Positions 7,226-17,412 of a DNA stretch of 64,000 bases are shown here, one piece after another. The notes under the pieces are model-generated. The model saw only the letters and a list, made by a program, of their open reading frames with translations. It searched no databases and was not told where the DNA came from. How positions within the stretch are numbered: the first letter of the stretch is position 1; each line of letters opens with the position of its first letter. Location of the stretch: NCBI RefSeq assembly GCF_026015985.1, contig NZ_CP110389.1, forward strand, positions 6,542,001 to 6,606,000, given 5' to 3'. Origin of the DNA: Rhodopseudomonas sp. P2A-2r. GTDB lineage: Bacteria; Pseudomonadota; Alphaproteobacteria; Rhizobiales; Xanthobacteraceae. The position numbers were made by a program, and so were the translations under genes.

Positions 7226-9931
7226 ATGATGAATGTCCGAATACGGGAACGGCAGCTTGGCAACGCGTTGACACGGCGCAATCCCGTGGGCTGGCTGCTG
7301 GCCACCGGCGCAGTGGCCATCGTGGCCATCGCCCTGGCCACCACGATGGCCGTGGACAGTTTCCGCGCGCGCGCATTGGCATCGAGCCAGCGTGAGCTCG
7401 AAAACACCCTGCTGCTGCTGTCCCGCCATTTCCAGCAGGACTTCTCCGACCTCAAGCGCACGGAGGAAGATCTCGCCGCCTTCCTGCAATCCGGCGGGAT
7501 CGTTTCGGCGGAGCACTTCAGAGAGCGGATGAGCGGTCCCGAGGCGCATCGGTTGCTGAAGGCCAAGATGAGCACCACCGGCACCGGCAGCATCAATGTG
7601 CTCGACGCCGACGGCCACCTGATCGGCTGGTCGACGTCATGGCCGGCGCCGGTGTTCAACTTCGCCGACCGCACCTATTTCCAGCGCGCGAAAGCCGCTC
7701 CGCCCGAAGCCGACGACGAGATTGTCGAGCCGATACTCAGTCGCACCACCGGCACTCGGAAGACGCTGTTCGCCCGCCGGCTGTCGGCGTCGAACGGTGA
7801 CTTCCTGGGCGTGGTGACGCGGGGCATCGAACCCGCGCAGTTCGAGGCGTTCTTCGCCTCCATCTCGCTCGGCACGGGTACCACGCTGGCGTTGTGGCAC
7901 CAGGACTTCACGCTGCTGGCGCGCTATCCGCAGCTCATCGAGATGGTCGGGCACAAGGCCAAGCCCGACGCCTTGCTTGCGCACATGAAGGCCAGTCCCG
8001 AGCCGGCGACGATGATCAGTGTCAGCCCGGTCGACGGACGCGAGCGGCTCTCCTCGATCCGGCGGATCAGCGGCTTCCCGATGGCACTGGTGGCCAGCGT
8101 GCCGATCGACAGCGCGCTGGCGGACTGGCGCGCGCAGACCCGGCTGACGATCACCGCGGCGGCGCTCGCGGCGCTGCTCGTGGTGGGCCTGCTGTCGCTG
8201 ATCATCCGCCAGGTCAGGCTGCAGCACCGTGCCTCGCGGGCGCAGTTGACGCTGGAGAAGCAGCGGCTCGACACCGCCGTCAACAACATGACCCAGGGAC
8301 TGATCCTGTTCGACGCAGAGAGCCGCGTCGTCGTGGTCAACCAGAGCTATCTCGACATGTACCGGCTGTCAGCGGGCGCCGTCAGGCCAGGGTCGCTGTT
8401 CCGCGACGCGGTGGCGGTGCGCCATGCCAACGGTTCACTCAAGGGCGATATCGACGCCTATTGCTCACAGATGACCCTGGCCGTCGACAGCTCGACCGCC
8501 ATCACGGCGGATACGCTGGACGGCCGTGTGATCCAGATCCTGCCCCGCTCGATCGCTGGCGGCGGCTGGGTCGCCACCCATGAGGACATCACCGAACGTC
8601 ACCACGCCGAGGACCGCATCGCGCATCTGGCCCACTACGACGCGCTGACCGATCTGCCGAACCGTACGCTGTTCCGCAACCTGCTCGACCAGGAACTGAC
8701 GCGGCTGCCGCGCGACCGGAACTGCGCGGTGATCTACATCGACATGGACGAGTTCAAGGGCATCAACGATTCACTCGGCCACCCGGTCGGTGACGCGCTG
8801 CTGCAGGCGGTGGCGCAACGGCTGCGGGGCTGCGTGAGCAGTCCGGGCGTGGTGGCGCGACTCGGCGGCGACGAATTCGCCATCGTCCAGACCGACCTCG
8901 GCGACCGCGACGAGACCGTCGCGCTGGTGGCACGGATCCATGAAGCCATCCGCGAACCGTTCGAATGCCTCGGCCATCGCCTGCTCACCGACGCCAGCAT
9001 CGGCATCGCGCTGGCGCCGCAGGACGGCACGGATATCGACCAGCTGTTGAGAAATGCCGATCTGGCGATGTACGGCGCCAAGGCAGATGGCCGCCGCACC
9101 TACCGCTTCTTCGAACCGAGGATGGACGCCAGCATCCAGGCGCGCCGCACCCTCGAGCAGGAGTTGCGCGAAGCGATCGCCGACGGCAGCTTCGTCGCGG
9201 GCGGCTTCGAAGTCCATTACCAGCCGCTGCTGCGGCTCGCCGACGACGCGGTGTCTGGCTGCGAGGCGCTGCTGCGCTGGCGCCATCCAGTGCGCGGCAT
9301 GATCTCCCCGGCCGAATTCATTCCGATCGCCGAGGAGATCGGCGTCGTCGACGAGATCGGCGAATGGGTGCTGGCCACCGCCTGCGCGGAAGCGGCCAAC
9401 TGGCCCGACGATATCAAGATCGCGGTCAACGTCTCGCCTATCCAGTTCCGCAGCCAGTCTCTGGCGCTGAAGGTCTCCGCGGCGCTGGCGCAGTCCGGAT
9501 TGTGCCCGCAGCGTCTGGAACTGGAGATCACGGAAGCCGTGCTGATCCGCGACGACGAGGCAGCGCTCGACATCCTGCACCGGCTGCGCGCGCTCGGCGT
9601 CCGCATCGCGCTGGACGATTTCGGCACCGGCTATTCATCGCTGAGCTATCTGCAGCGCTTCCCGTTCGACAAGATCAAGATCGACCGCTGCTTCGTCACC
9701 GACATCGCCGAGATCGACGGCTCGCCGGCGATCGTCCAGGCGGTGGTCAACATCGCCGCGTCGCGCAACATGACCACCACCGCGGAGGGCGTCGAAACCG
9801 AAGCGCAGAAGCAGCTGCTGCGCGCGCTCGGCTGCACCGAGATTCAGGGCTGGCTGTTCAGCCCCGCGAAACCTGCCGCCGAGGTGCGCGCACTGATGGC
9901 GCACCATCGCGCGAATGCGGTAGCGGCGTAG
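7226..9931 (+). CDS. Membrane PAS-GGDEF-EAL protein, paralogue 2 (no I-site)
   Basis: 901 residues, colinear with paralogue 1: GGDEF at 547-551 and EAL from 680, the same numbering. Two membrane helices (about 22-44 and about 305-327) flank a periplasmic sensor region; PAS, GGDEF and EAL domains follow. The GGDEF active-site loop (RLGGDEFAIV) and all EAL motifs (EALLRW, NVSPIQF, ELEITEAVL, DDFGTGYSS, KIKIDRC) are kept. The inhibitory RxxD is replaced by SSPG, so a cyclase here should escape product inhibition. The start may be either of two adjacent ATGs (7226 or 7229) after AGAGAGGGCGG. It sits 71 bp after paralogue 1 and may be transcribed from its own CtrA-like region. Confidence 0.93.
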   Translation: MMNVRIRERQLGNALTRRNPVGWLLATGAVAIVAIALATTMAVDSFRARALASSQRELENTLLLLSRHFQQDFSDLKRTEEDLAAFLQSGGIVSAEHFRERMSGPEAHRLLKAKMSTTGTGSINVLDADGHLIGWSTSWPAPVFNFADRTYFQRAKAAPPEADDEIVEPILSRTTGTRKTLFARRLSASNGDFLGVVTRGIEPAQFEAFFASISLGTGTTLALWHQDFTLLARYPQLIEMVGHKAKPDALLAHMKASPEPATMISVSPVDGRERLSSIRRISGFPMALVASVPIDSALADWRAQTRLTITAAALAALLVVGLLSLIIRQVRLQHRASRAQLTLEKQRLDTAVNNMTQGLILFDAESRVVVVNQSYLDMYRLSAGAVRPGSLFRDAVAVRHANGSLKGDIDAYCSQMTLAVDSSTAITADTLDGRVIQILPRSIAGGGWVATHEDITERHHAEDRIAHLAHYDALTDLPNRTLFRNLLDQELTRLPRDRNCAVIYIDMDEFKGINDSLGHPVGDALLQAVAQRLRGCVSSPGVVARLGGDEFAIVQTDLGDRDETVALVARIHEAIREPFECLGHRLLTDASIGIALAPQDGTDIDQLLRNADLAMYGAKADGRRTYRFFEPRMDASIQARRTLEQELREAIADGSFVAGGFEVHYQPLLRLADDAVSGCEALLRWRHPVRGMISPAEFIPIAEEIGVVDEIGEWVLATACAEAANWPDDIKIAVNVSPIQFRSQSLALKVSAALAQSGLCPQRLELEITEAVLIRDDEAALDILHRLRALGVRIALDDFGTGYSSLSYLQRFPFDKIKIDRCFVTDIAEIDGSPAIVQAVVNIAASRNMTTTAEGVETEAQKQLLRALGCTEIQGWLFSPAKPAAEVRALMAHHRANAVAA

Positions 9932-9988
9932 GTCGCTGCGGCCTAAACCAAGGCAAACAGGCCACAATAATATCATCAGACGTTGTTC

Positions 9989-10005
9989 TTAACCTGCCGT
10001 TCACC
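9989..10005 (+). promoter_or_regulatory. CtrA-like site TTAA-N7-TTCACC
   Basis: TTAACCTGCCGTTCACC lies 59 bp before the start codon of paralogue 3. Its layout matches the site at 7151-7167, with a second TAAC about 10 bases later and a shared GCCTCCAT. The site is seen directly; control by CtrA is inferred. Confidence 0.4.
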
Positions 10006-10063
10006 TGACTTGCTAACCCCGCCTCCATTTCTCCGGGGTACTCATGTGCCCGAGGGGAATGCC

Positions 10064-12793
10064 ATGAGAAACTGGTGGAGACGCAAAGGCGGTGGTGCAG
10101 GCGCTTCGGTGGGCGGCGCCGAGCAGGCCGTGGTGCGTCGCAACCCGGTGCACTGGCTGATCCTCAGCGGCGCATTCGCCATTGCCGCCATCGCCATCGG
10201 AACCGCGGTCACCGTGGGCACGTTCCGCGACCGTGCGCTGGAAAGCAGCAAGCGCGAGCTCGAAAACACGCTCATGCTGCTGACGCGCCACTTCGACCAG
10301 CAGTTCGAGGACCTGCAGCGGATCCAGCGCGGCCTGCTCGCCGACCTGCGCAGTCACGACGTCGCCTCGCCGCAGCATTTCAAAGAGCATATGACCGGCT
10401 ATGACGCGCATCTGATGCTGCGCGCCAAGGTCAGCAACACGTTCAGCGGCGAACTCAACCTGGTCGACGCCGACGGCCAGCTGATCAACTGGACGCCGTC
10501 CTGGCCGGCGCCGGAAGCCGACCTCAGCGAACGCAGCTATTTCAAGACACTCAAGGCGAGCGTGACGGGCTCGGACGAGGAAATCGTCGAGCCGATGCTC
10601 AGCCGCCTGACCGGGCGATGGAAGACGCTGTTCGCCCGCAAACTCACCGGGCCACACGGCGAATTCCTCGGCGTCGTCACCCGCAACGTCGAGGCGCCGC
10701 AGTTCGAGCAGTTCTTCGCCTCGGTGACGCTCGGGGAGAATTCTGCAATCTCCATGTACCACCGCGACGGTACGCTGCTGGCGTCCTATCCCCACACGGA
10801 AGAGCAGATCGGGCAAAATTACAGTTCCGATCCGCTGATGCAGCACGTCAATCGCAGCGAGTCGCCCACCACCATGCGCGTGCGGAATCCGCTGGACGAC
10901 ATCGAGCGGCTGAGCTCGGTGCGCCTGCTGCGCGATTTCCCCATCGTGCTGGTGGCCACGGCGACCATTGACGGCGTGCTCGCCGACTGGCGCGCCCAGA
11001 CCCGGTTCCTGACCAGCACCGCGGCACTGTGCGTGCTGATCATCGCCGGCCTGCTGGTCCTGATCATTCGCCAGGTGACGCGGCAGCACGGCTTCGCGCA
11101 GGCACAACTGACGCTGGAGAAGCAGCGGCTCGATACCGCCATCAACAACATGACCCAGGGCCTGCTGCTGTTCGACGCCCAGGCCCGCGTGGTGATCTGC
11201 AACCAGAGTTACATGACCATGTACCGGCTGTCGCCGGACGTCATCAAGCCGGGCTGCACATTCCGGGAAGTGATCGCACACCGCAAGGAGACCGGCTCGT
11301 TCCACGGCGACATCGACAGCTATGTCGATGGCGTGCTGAGCAAGGTGCACACCGAGACGCTTGCCATCGTGCAGACCGCGGACGGCCGCTCGATCCAGAT
11401 CCTCGGCCACCCGATCGCCTCCGGCGGCTGGGTCGCCACCCACGAGGACATCACCGAACGCCGCCGCACCGAGGAACGCATCGCCCATCTGGCGCATTAC
11501 GACGCGCTGACCGATCTGCCGAATCGGACGCTGTTCCGCGACCAGCTCGCGCATGAACTGACGCGGGTCGCGCGCGGCCAGAACTGCGCGGTGATCTACA
11601 TCGACATCGACGAGTTCAAGGGCATCAACGATTCGCTCGGCCATCCCGTCGGCGACGAGCTGCTGAAACTGGTGGCGGAACGGCTGAGGGAATGCGTGCG
11701 CAGCTGCGACGTGGTGGCGCGGCTCGGCGGCGACGAATTCGCCATCGTGCAGACCGACGTCAAGGACCAGAGCGACATCGTTGCACTGGTGGCGCATATC
11801 TATGAGGCCATCCGCGAGCCGTTCGAATGCCTCGGCCACCGGCTGCTCACCGACGCCTCGATCGGCATCGCACTGGCACCGCGCGACGGCAGCGACCTCG
11901 ACCAGCTGCTGAAGAATGCCGACTTGGCGATGTACGCCGCCAAGGCGGACGGTCGCCGCACCTATCGCTTCTTCGAGCCGGCGATGGATGCCCGCGTGCA
12001 GGCCCGCCGCACCCTGGAGCACGACCTGCGCGACGCCATCGCCGACGGCGGCTTCATCAAGGGCGGATTCGAGATCTACTACCAGCCGCTGCTGCGGCTC
12101 GCCGACGACGCAATCACCGGCTGCGAGGCACTGCTGCGCTGGCGCCATCCGGTGCGCGGCATGATCTCGCCGGCCGAATTCATTCCGGTCGCCGAGGACA
12201 TCGGCGTCATCAACCAGCTCGGCGAATGGGTGCTGACCACCGCCTGCATGGAAGCCGCGAGCTGGCCGGACGACATCCGGCTGGCGGTCAACGTCTCGCC
12301 GGTCCAGTTCCGCAGCCATCTACTGGCGCTCAAGGTGGCGGCCGCGCTGGTCACCTCCGGGCTGGCGCCGGAGCGGCTTGAGCTGGAAATCACCGAAGCC
12401 GTGCTGATCCGCGACGACGAGGTCGCGCTCGGCATCCTGCACCGGCTGCGCGCGCTCGGTGTCCGTATCGCGCTCGACGATTTCGGCACCGGCTATTCCA
12501 GCCTGAGCTATCTGCAGCGCTTCCCGTTCGACAAGATCAAGATCGACCGCTGCTTCGTCACCGACATCGCCGAGGCCGACGGCTCCTCGGCCATCGTGCA
12601 GGCGGTGGTCAACATCGCCAGCTCGCGCCGCATGACCACCACCGCGGAAGGCGTCGAGACCGAAGCGCAGAAGCAGTTGCTGCGCACGCTCGGTTGCACC
12701 GAGATGCAAGGCTACCTGTTCAGCCCCGCAAAACCGGCCGCCGAAGTCCGCGCGCTGATCGCCTCACACCGCAAGATGATCGTGGCGGCGTAA
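10064..12793 (+). CDS. Membrane PAS-GGDEF-EAL protein, paralogue 3
   Basis: 909 residues from ATG 10064, chosen because GAGGGGA lies 6 bases upstream; the frame stays open to 9983 but only through a TTG. The N-terminus carries a longer basic, Gly-rich tail (MRNWWRRKGGGAGAS). The architecture is that of its siblings: two membrane helices, Cache-like sensor, PAS, GGDEF at 555-559, EAL from 688. The inhibitory site is present as RSCD. EAL residues are complete (NVSPVQF, ELEITEAVL, DDFGTGYSS, KIKIDRC). It is the last of three tandem copies. The cytoplasmic domains are much more alike than the sensor regions, suggesting duplication followed by divergence of the signal sensed. Confidence 0.93.
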   Translation: MRNWWRRKGGGAGASVGGAEQAVVRRNPVHWLILSGAFAIAAIAIGTAVTVGTFRDRALESSKRELENTLMLLTRHFDQQFEDLQRIQRGLLADLRSHDVASPQHFKEHMTGYDAHLMLRAKVSNTFSGELNLVDADGQLINWTPSWPAPEADLSERSYFKTLKASVTGSDEEIVEPMLSRLTGRWKTLFARKLTGPHGEFLGVVTRNVEAPQFEQFFASVTLGENSAISMYHRDGTLLASYPHTEEQIGQNYSSDPLMQHVNRSESPTTMRVRNPLDDIERLSSVRLLRDFPIVLVATATIDGVLADWRAQTRFLTSTAALCVLIIAGLLVLIIRQVTRQHGFAQAQLTLEKQRLDTAINNMTQGLLLFDAQARVVICNQSYMTMYRLSPDVIKPGCTFREVIAHRKETGSFHGDIDSYVDGVLSKVHTETLAIVQTADGRSIQILGHPIASGGWVATHEDITERRRTEERIAHLAHYDALTDLPNRTLFRDQLAHELTRVARGQNCAVIYIDIDEFKGINDSLGHPVGDELLKLVAERLRECVRSCDVVARLGGDEFAIVQTDVKDQSDIVALVAHIYEAIREPFECLGHRLLTDASIGIALAPRDGSDLDQLLKNADLAMYAAKADGRRTYRFFEPAMDARVQARRTLEHDLRDAIADGGFIKGGFEIYYQPLLRLADDAITGCEALLRWRHPVRGMISPAEFIPVAEDIGVINQLGEWVLTTACMEAASWPDDIRLAVNVSPVQFRSHLLALKVAAALVTSGLAPERLELEITEAVLIRDDEVALGILHRLRALGVRIALDDFGTGYSSLSYLQRFPFDKIKIDRCFVTDIAEADGSSAIVQAVVNIASSRRMTTTAEGVETEAQKQLLRTLGCTEMQGYLFSPAKPAAEVRALIASHRKMIVAA

Positions 12794-12831
12794 TCCTCAC
12801 CCCGCCTTCAGGGGAGGGCGAGGAAGCCTCC

Positions 12832-13896
12832 CTACTCCACCAGCGCGAACTGCAGGATCAGCGTTCGTTGCAGCATGGAGAAATTGTCGTCGGAGATCAG
12901 TGTCAGCACGGTCTCTCCGTCGGCCGTCACATGGGCATCGATGCCCTCGAGATTGTCGATCTCGTAGCCGAGATCGGCCTCGAAGATCACCGGCCCATCG
13001 ACGGTGGCGCCGGGCACGATCGCAGCGAGCGGCAGCCTGCGAATGCGCACGCCCGCGCCGCCGCTCCAGGAGAACTTGCGTTCCAGCACGAGAAGATCGC
13101 CGGACGACAGCAGCACCGCATCGCTGATATCGTAGCCATCCGAACGGCGCACCGCGAAGCTGCCCGGCGCCTTTTCATAGGTCTTGCCGCCGATCAGGAA
13201 GCCGACGATGTTGCCGTCGGCGTCGAGGCTGCGCTCGGACATCGCGACTAGCGTGCCGGCCAGCGGCAGGCCCTTGCCCACCACCACCATGGCTTCAAGG
13301 CCCCGGTTGTTGGGCAGCTTGCGCATGCCGGGCGGCAGCGCGATCGGCGTGCCCCGGGCGCGGATGCCGTCGCGGCCGAAATCGAACCTGACGATCTGGT
13401 TGACGCGCTCGATGCCGACATAGGCAGCGGCGCCGTCGAAGGCGAGGGACTCCGTGTCGTACCATTTCCGCGCCGCCAGCGGCTGGCCGTCGACACCGAG
13501 CATGGGCGCGGATTCCACATCCACGAGGTCGACCATGGCGCCATCGCGATATTGGATTCGCCCGGTGAACCAGTGGCCCTTGTCGCTGATGGCGACGAAT
13601 TTCTCACCCACCGCGTCGAGCCGCAACGCCGACAGGCCGCCGAAGTCGCGGAACGACGAGGTCAGCACGAGACCGCTGCGATAATGCAGCGATCCGAACC
13701 TGACATGGCTGCGATCGCGCGGATCGAACGAGGTGATTGGACGGGCGACGACCTCGATGGCTTCCGGCGCACGGGCGGTGGGCGGGACCGGCGTGTCCTG
13801 GGCATGGGCGGAGCGAGGGAGTGCAATGGTTGAGGTGAGCGTCGTTGCGACAGCTGCCGATAGAAAAACACGGCGGCTGATGGGCTCCCTCCCCAC
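12832..13896 (-). CDS. Tat-exported phytase-like esterase family protein
   Basis: 354 residues. A twin-arginine signal (ISRRVFLSAAVATT) with cleavage probably after AHA near residue 32 directs it to the periplasm. The mature part resembles the esterase-like activity of phytase family (PF13449): a beta-propeller-like series including FGGLSALRL, FVAISDKGHW, YDTESLAFDG and NRGLEAMVV. The substrate is unknown. It stands alone between the last GGDEF-EAL gene and cobT, and its 5' end touches a degenerate repeat. Confidence 0.8.
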   Translation of the reverse strand: MGREPISRRVFLSAAVATTLTSTIALPRSAHAQDTPVPPTARAPEAIEVVARPITSFDPRDRSHVRFGSLHYRSGLVLTSSFRDFGGLSALRLDAVGEKFVAISDKGHWFTGRIQYRDGAMVDLVDVESAPMLGVDGQPLAARKWYDTESLAFDGAAAYVGIERVNQIVRFDFGRDGIRARGTPIALPPGMRKLPNNRGLEAMVVVGKGLPLAGTLVAMSERSLDADGNIVGFLIGGKTYEKAPGSFAVRRSDGYDISDAVLLSSGDLLVLERKFSWSGGAGVRIRRLPLAAIVPGATVDGPVIFEADLGYEIDNLEGIDAHVTADGETVLTLISDDNFSMLQRTLILQFALVE

Positions 13897-13930
13897 CTGG
13901 CGAAGCTTCGCTTCGCGCAGGGAGGAGGGA
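13884..13930. repeat. Partial copy of dispersed repeat family A
   Basis: A short piece resembling the ends of the longer family A repeats (CTCCCTCCCC ... GAAGCTTCGCTTCGCGCAGG ... GGAGG). It forms a small inverted repeat around the start of the phytase-like gene. The match is weaker than for the other copies. Confidence 0.35.
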
Positions 13931-13959
13931 GCGCACCGGCCGGAACACTTTCATTCTTA

Positions 13960-15861
13960 TTAGTTCGACTTGCGCCGGCGCCTGCCGTGAGTCGGTGCGG
14001 CGCCCGCAGTCTCGCTGAACAGCTCCGCGAGCTTTTCGGTGATGGCGCCGCCAAGTTCTTCGGCGTCGACGATGGTCACGGCGCGGCGATAGTAGCGCGT
14101 CACGTCATGGCCGATGCCGATGGCGATCAGTTCGACCGGCGAACGGGTCTCGATCTCCTCGATGACGTAGCGAAGGTGCCGCTCGAGATAGTTGCCGGGA
14201 TTGACCGACAGCGTGGAGTCGTCGACCGGTGCACCGTCGGAGATCATCATCAGGATCTTGCGCTGCTCGGAGCGACCGAGCAGGCGCTTGTGCGCCCAGT
14301 CGAGCGCCTCGCCGTCGATGTTCTCCTTCAGCAGCCCCTCGCGCATCATCAGGCCGAGATTTTTGCGCGCGCGGCGCCACGGGGCGTCGGCGGACTTGTA
14401 GATGATGTGGCGGAGATCGTTGAGGCGGCCGGGATTGGCCGGCTTGCCGGCGGCGAGCCACGCTTCACGCGCCTGCCCGCCCTTCCACGCCCGCGTGGTG
14501 AAGCCCAGGATTTCCACCTTGACGCCGCAACGTTCCAGCGTGCGCGCCAGAATGTCGGCACAGGTCGCCGCCACGGTGATCGGGCGGCCGCGCATCGAGC
14601 CGGAATTGTCGAGCAGCAGGGTGACGACCGTATCGCGAAAGGTCGCTTCCTTCTCGTGCATGAACGACAGGGGATGATGGGGATCGGTCACCACACGGGA
14701 GAGACGTGCGGGATCCAGAATGCCTTCCTCGAGATCGAACTCCCAGGCACGGTTCTGCTGCGCCATCAGCTTGCGCTGCAGGCGGTTGGCGAGCCGTGCC
14801 ACGACGCCCTGCAGATGCGCCAGCTGCTTGTCGAGATAGCTGCGCAGCCGCTCCAGTTCGTCGTGGTCGCACAGGTCCTCGGCGGCGATGACCTCATCGA
14901 ACTTCGGCGCGAAGGCGTGATATTCCGGGCCGCGCGGTTCGTTCTGGCCGCGGGAATTCGGTCGCGTGGCCTCGCCCGGCGTCTCGTCGTCGCCGAGTTC
15001 GCCGTCGTCGAACGTATCCGACGTGGAGGCCTGCGCGCTTTCCATGGCGCTCTCGGACATTTCGTCCGAGGTCTGCTGCGCCTGGTCGGCGCTCATCTCC
15101 TGCGCGGCGTCGGAATCCGGCGAACCTTCGCCGCCGGACTGATCGCTCTCGCCCTCTTCGTTCTCGTCCTGGCTGTCGTCGTCGTCGGCCTCGGCGTTGC
15201 GCTCGTCGCCGAGCTCCAGCGCCGACAGCAGGTCATGCACGGCATCGCCGAATTTGGCCTGGTTCTCGGTGAGGTCGCCGAGCTGGTCGAGGCGGGCGCC
15301 GATCTTGTCCTCGAGGATCGGGCGCCACAGGTCGACCATCTTCTTGGCCGCAGCAGGCGGCGCGAGACCGGTCAGCCGTTCGCGCACCAGCATCGCCAGC
15401 GCGTCGGACAACGGCGCGTCGGCGCGATCGGTGATCTCGTCGAACTTGCCGCGATGAAAGTGATCGTCGAGCATCGCGGTGAGGTTCTTGGCCACGCCGG
15501 CCATGCGGCGCGAGCCGATCGCCTCGACGCGGGCCTGCTCGACCGCCTCGAACACGCCGCGCGCCTGCGGATTGCCGGGCATCAGCTTGCGATGCACCTT
15601 GGGATCGTGACAGGCGAGCTTCAGCGCGATGGAGTCGGCGTGGCCGCGCACGATGGCGGCGTCGCGCTTGCTCATCTTTCGCGCGGGCTCGGGCAGCCGC
15701 GCCTTGCCCGGCGACAGGCCGGGGCGTTCGGCGGCGAAACTGACTTCGAGTTCCGGCGACTTGGCTATGGCGCGCAGGCACGACGTCACCGCGCGCTTGA
15801 ACGGCTCGGTGGGAGCTTCCTTGGCGCCCGGGCGGAACTTGTTGGTGGTGGGTGTGGTCAT
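13960..15861 (-). CDS. cobT: Cobaltochelatase subunit CobT
   Basis: 633 residues, the usual CobT length. An N-terminal helical region is followed by a very acidic linker (about 220-290, runs such as [15 protein letters not shown]) and a C-terminal von Willebrand A domain. Its MIDAS motif DNSGSMRG begins at Asp418. With CobS it forms the AAA+ chaperone complex that drives ATP-dependent cobalt insertion by CobN into hydrogenobyrinic acid a,c-diamide in aerobic B12 synthesis. cobS lies upstream on the same strand, separated by about 245 bp of repeat sequence. The very end is Arg/Lys-rich (HGRRRRKSN). Confidence 0.95.
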   Translation of the reverse strand: MTTPTTNKFRPGAKEAPTEPFKRAVTSCLRAIAKSPELEVSFAAERPGLSPGKARLPEPARKMSKRDAAIVRGHADSIALKLACHDPKVHRKLMPGNPQARGVFEAVEQARVEAIGSRRMAGVAKNLTAMLDDHFHRGKFDEITDRADAPLSDALAMLVRERLTGLAPPAAAKKMVDLWRPILEDKIGARLDQLGDLTENQAKFGDAVHDLLSALELGDERNAEADDDDSQDENEEGESDQSGGEGSPDSDAAQEMSADQAQQTSDEMSESAMESAQASTSDTFDDGELGDDETPGEATRPNSRGQNEPRGPEYHAFAPKFDEVIAAEDLCDHDELERLRSYLDKQLAHLQGVVARLANRLQRKLMAQQNRAWEFDLEEGILDPARLSRVVTDPHHPLSFMHEKEATFRDTVVTLLLDNSGSMRGRPITVAATCADILARTLERCGVKVEILGFTTRAWKGGQAREAWLAAGKPANPGRLNDLRHIIYKSADAPWRRARKNLGLMMREGLLKENIDGEALDWAHKRLLGRSEQRKILMMISDGAPVDDSTLSVNPGNYLERHLRYVIEEIETRSPVELIAIGIGHDVTRYYRRAVTIVDAEELGGAITEKLAELFSETAGAAPTHGRRRRKSN

Positions 15862-15877
15862 CGCATTCGCTTCCTTC

Positions 15878-16100
15878 CTCTCCCCCGCGCAGCGAAGCTG
15901 CGCGAGGCGGGAGAGGGTGCGCAGGCGGCTTTCAGGCCGCCGTTATAAAATAACGCCGATGCTTCGCATCGGCTACGGCGGAGCGAAGGCGGGAGAAGGG
16001 GATTGTTTGGCACCGCCCCTCTCCCGGCTCGAACCCGCTTCGCGGTTTCGATCCACCCTCTCCCGCCAGGTGCAGCTTCGCTGCCCCGGGGAGAGGGGAA
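15878..16100. repeat. Dispersed repeat family A, copy between cobS and cobT
   Basis: About 220 bp bounded by CTCTCCCCC and GGGAGAGG-type ends. It contains nested inverted repeats (GCGCAGCGAAGCTGCGCG, and CGATGCTTCGCATCG), and its second half has CCCCTCTCCCGGCTCGAACC and CGCTTCGCGG. Similar copies lie at 23832-24042, 40800-41045 and 44349-44520. It would fold strongly in RNA and fills the whole cobS-cobT gap. Confidence 0.8.
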
Positions 16101-16106
16101 GTAGAG

Positions 16107-17114
16107 TCAGCTCAGCGCGACGTTGACCGAGCTTTCCGGCAGTTCGGCGTTGAAGCAGCGCTGGTAGAACTCGGCGACCAGCGGGCGTTCCAGCTCGTCG
16201 CACTTGTTCAGGAAGGTGACGCGGAACGCGAAGCCGATGTCGCTGAAGATCTCGGCGTTCTCGGCCCAGGTGATCACCGTGCGCGGGCTCATCACCGTGG
16301 ACAGATCGCCATTGGCGAAGGCGTTGCGGGTCAGATCGGCCAGCCGCACCATCTTGTTGACGATGTCGCGCCCTTCCGGGTTGCGGTAGTGCTTGGCCTT
16401 GGCCAGCACGATCTCGACTTCCTCGTCATGGGCCAGATAGTTTAGCGTGGTGACGATCGACCAGCGGTCCATCTGGCCCTGGTTGATCTGCTGGGTGCCG
16501 TGATAGAGGCCCGAGGTGTCGCCGAGGCCGATGGTGTTGGCGGTCGAAAACAGCCGGAACGACGGGTGCGGCTTGATCACCTTGTTCTGGTCGAGCAGGG
16601 TCAGGCGGCCGGAGACTTCCAGCACGCGCTGGATCACGAACATCACGTCGGGACGGCCGGCGTCGTATTCGTCGAACACCAGCGCGATGTTGTGCTGCAG
16701 CGCCCAAGGCAGGATGCCGTCGCGGAATTCGGTAACCTGCTTGCCGTCGCGGACCACGATGGAGTCCTTGCCGACCAGGTCGATGCGGCTGATGTGGCTG
16801 TCGAGGTTGACGCGCACGCAGGGCCAGTTGAGCCGAGCCGCGACCTGCTCGATATGGGTCGACTTGCCGGTGCCGTGAAAGCCGGTGACCATCACACGGC
16901 GGTTGTGGGCAAAGCCGGCGAGAATGGCGAGGGTGGTGTTGCGGTCGAAGCGGTAGTCCGAGTCGACGTCCGGCACGTGGGGGTCGCCCTGGGAAAAGGC
17001 CGGCACTTCGAGGTCGCTGTCGATGCCGAAGACCTTCCGAACCGACACTTTCATATCGGGAATGCCGGTGAGAGATCCGGAGGTGTCGTGGGCTTTGGAT
17101 ATGGCGGCGGTCAT
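16107..17114 (-). CDS. cobS: Cobaltochelatase subunit CobS (AAA+ ATPase)
   Basis: 335 residues. MoxR/CobS-type AAA+ ATPase: Walker [10 protein letters not shown] at 78-86, Walker B ALVFDEYD at about 144-151, sensor region [11 protein letters not shown]. It partners CobT in the cobalt chelatase. The ATG at 17114 is chosen because GGAGG lies 4 bases upstream, although the frame stays open further. The cobST order matches other alphaproteobacteria. Confidence 0.95.
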   Translation of the reverse strand: MTAAISKAHDTSGSLTGIPDMKVSVRKVFGIDSDLEVPAFSQGDPHVPDVDSDYRFDRNTTLAILAGFAHNRRVMVTGFHGTGKSTHIEQVAARLNWPCVRVNLDSHISRIDLVGKDSIVVRDGKQVTEFRDGILPWALQHNIALVFDEYDAGRPDVMFVIQRVLEVSGRLTLLDQNKVIKPHPSFRLFSTANTIGLGDTSGLYHGTQQINQGQMDRWSIVTTLNYLAHDEEVEIVLAKAKHYRNPEGRDIVNKMVRLADLTRNAFANGDLSTVMSPRTVITWAENAEIFSDIGFAFRVTFLNKCDELERPLVAEFYQRCFNAELPESSVNVALS

Positions 17115-17412
17115 CAATCCTCCGTGGTCCCGGAATGTCCCGAAACCAGATCTGAAATGGCTGCGGATGGGGTACTGGTGGGAACGTAGCAGAGGACCGG
17201 GGCCGGCAGAAGCCCGCGGTGCAATCAAAGTTCCCAAGCCTTATCATGAAGATAGGCATTCGCTGCGGAATTTGGAAGGCTGCCCTGCGAATCAGGCGGT
17301 GCTGGCGCGACCCGATTCCATGCGGCTGGCCCGGATCGCAGCCGCGTGGTCGGTGTTGGCTGATGATATTGTACGGGGCCTTGCGTCAGGCCCCTGAAGG
17401 AACAGGACACAC
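17115..17412. other. Intergenic region between cobS and the DedA gene
   Basis: A divergent spacer of about 300 bp with no convincing gene. Near its right end a small hairpin (GGGGCC, 8-base loop, GGCCCC at 17375-17394) lies in the leader of the DedA gene just before its ribosome binding site. It has no poly-T and could be a structured leader. Confidence 0.4.

Noticed and set aside
10013..12319. Long open frame on the minus strand opposite GGDEF-EAL copy 3 (768 codons)
   Set aside because: It is the mirror of a GC-rich coding gene, with composition (His/Arg/Ala/Val-rich) typical of an antisense frame and no family motifs. Shorter equivalents lie opposite copies 1 and 2.
13987..15948. Long plus-strand frame opposite cobT (653 codons)
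   Set aside because: Antisense of an unambiguous CobT; no recognisable domain.
17115..17412. Possible tRNA or small RNA between cobS and the DedA gene
   Set aside because: No cloverleaf or conserved T-loop could be drawn; only a small GC hairpin was found.
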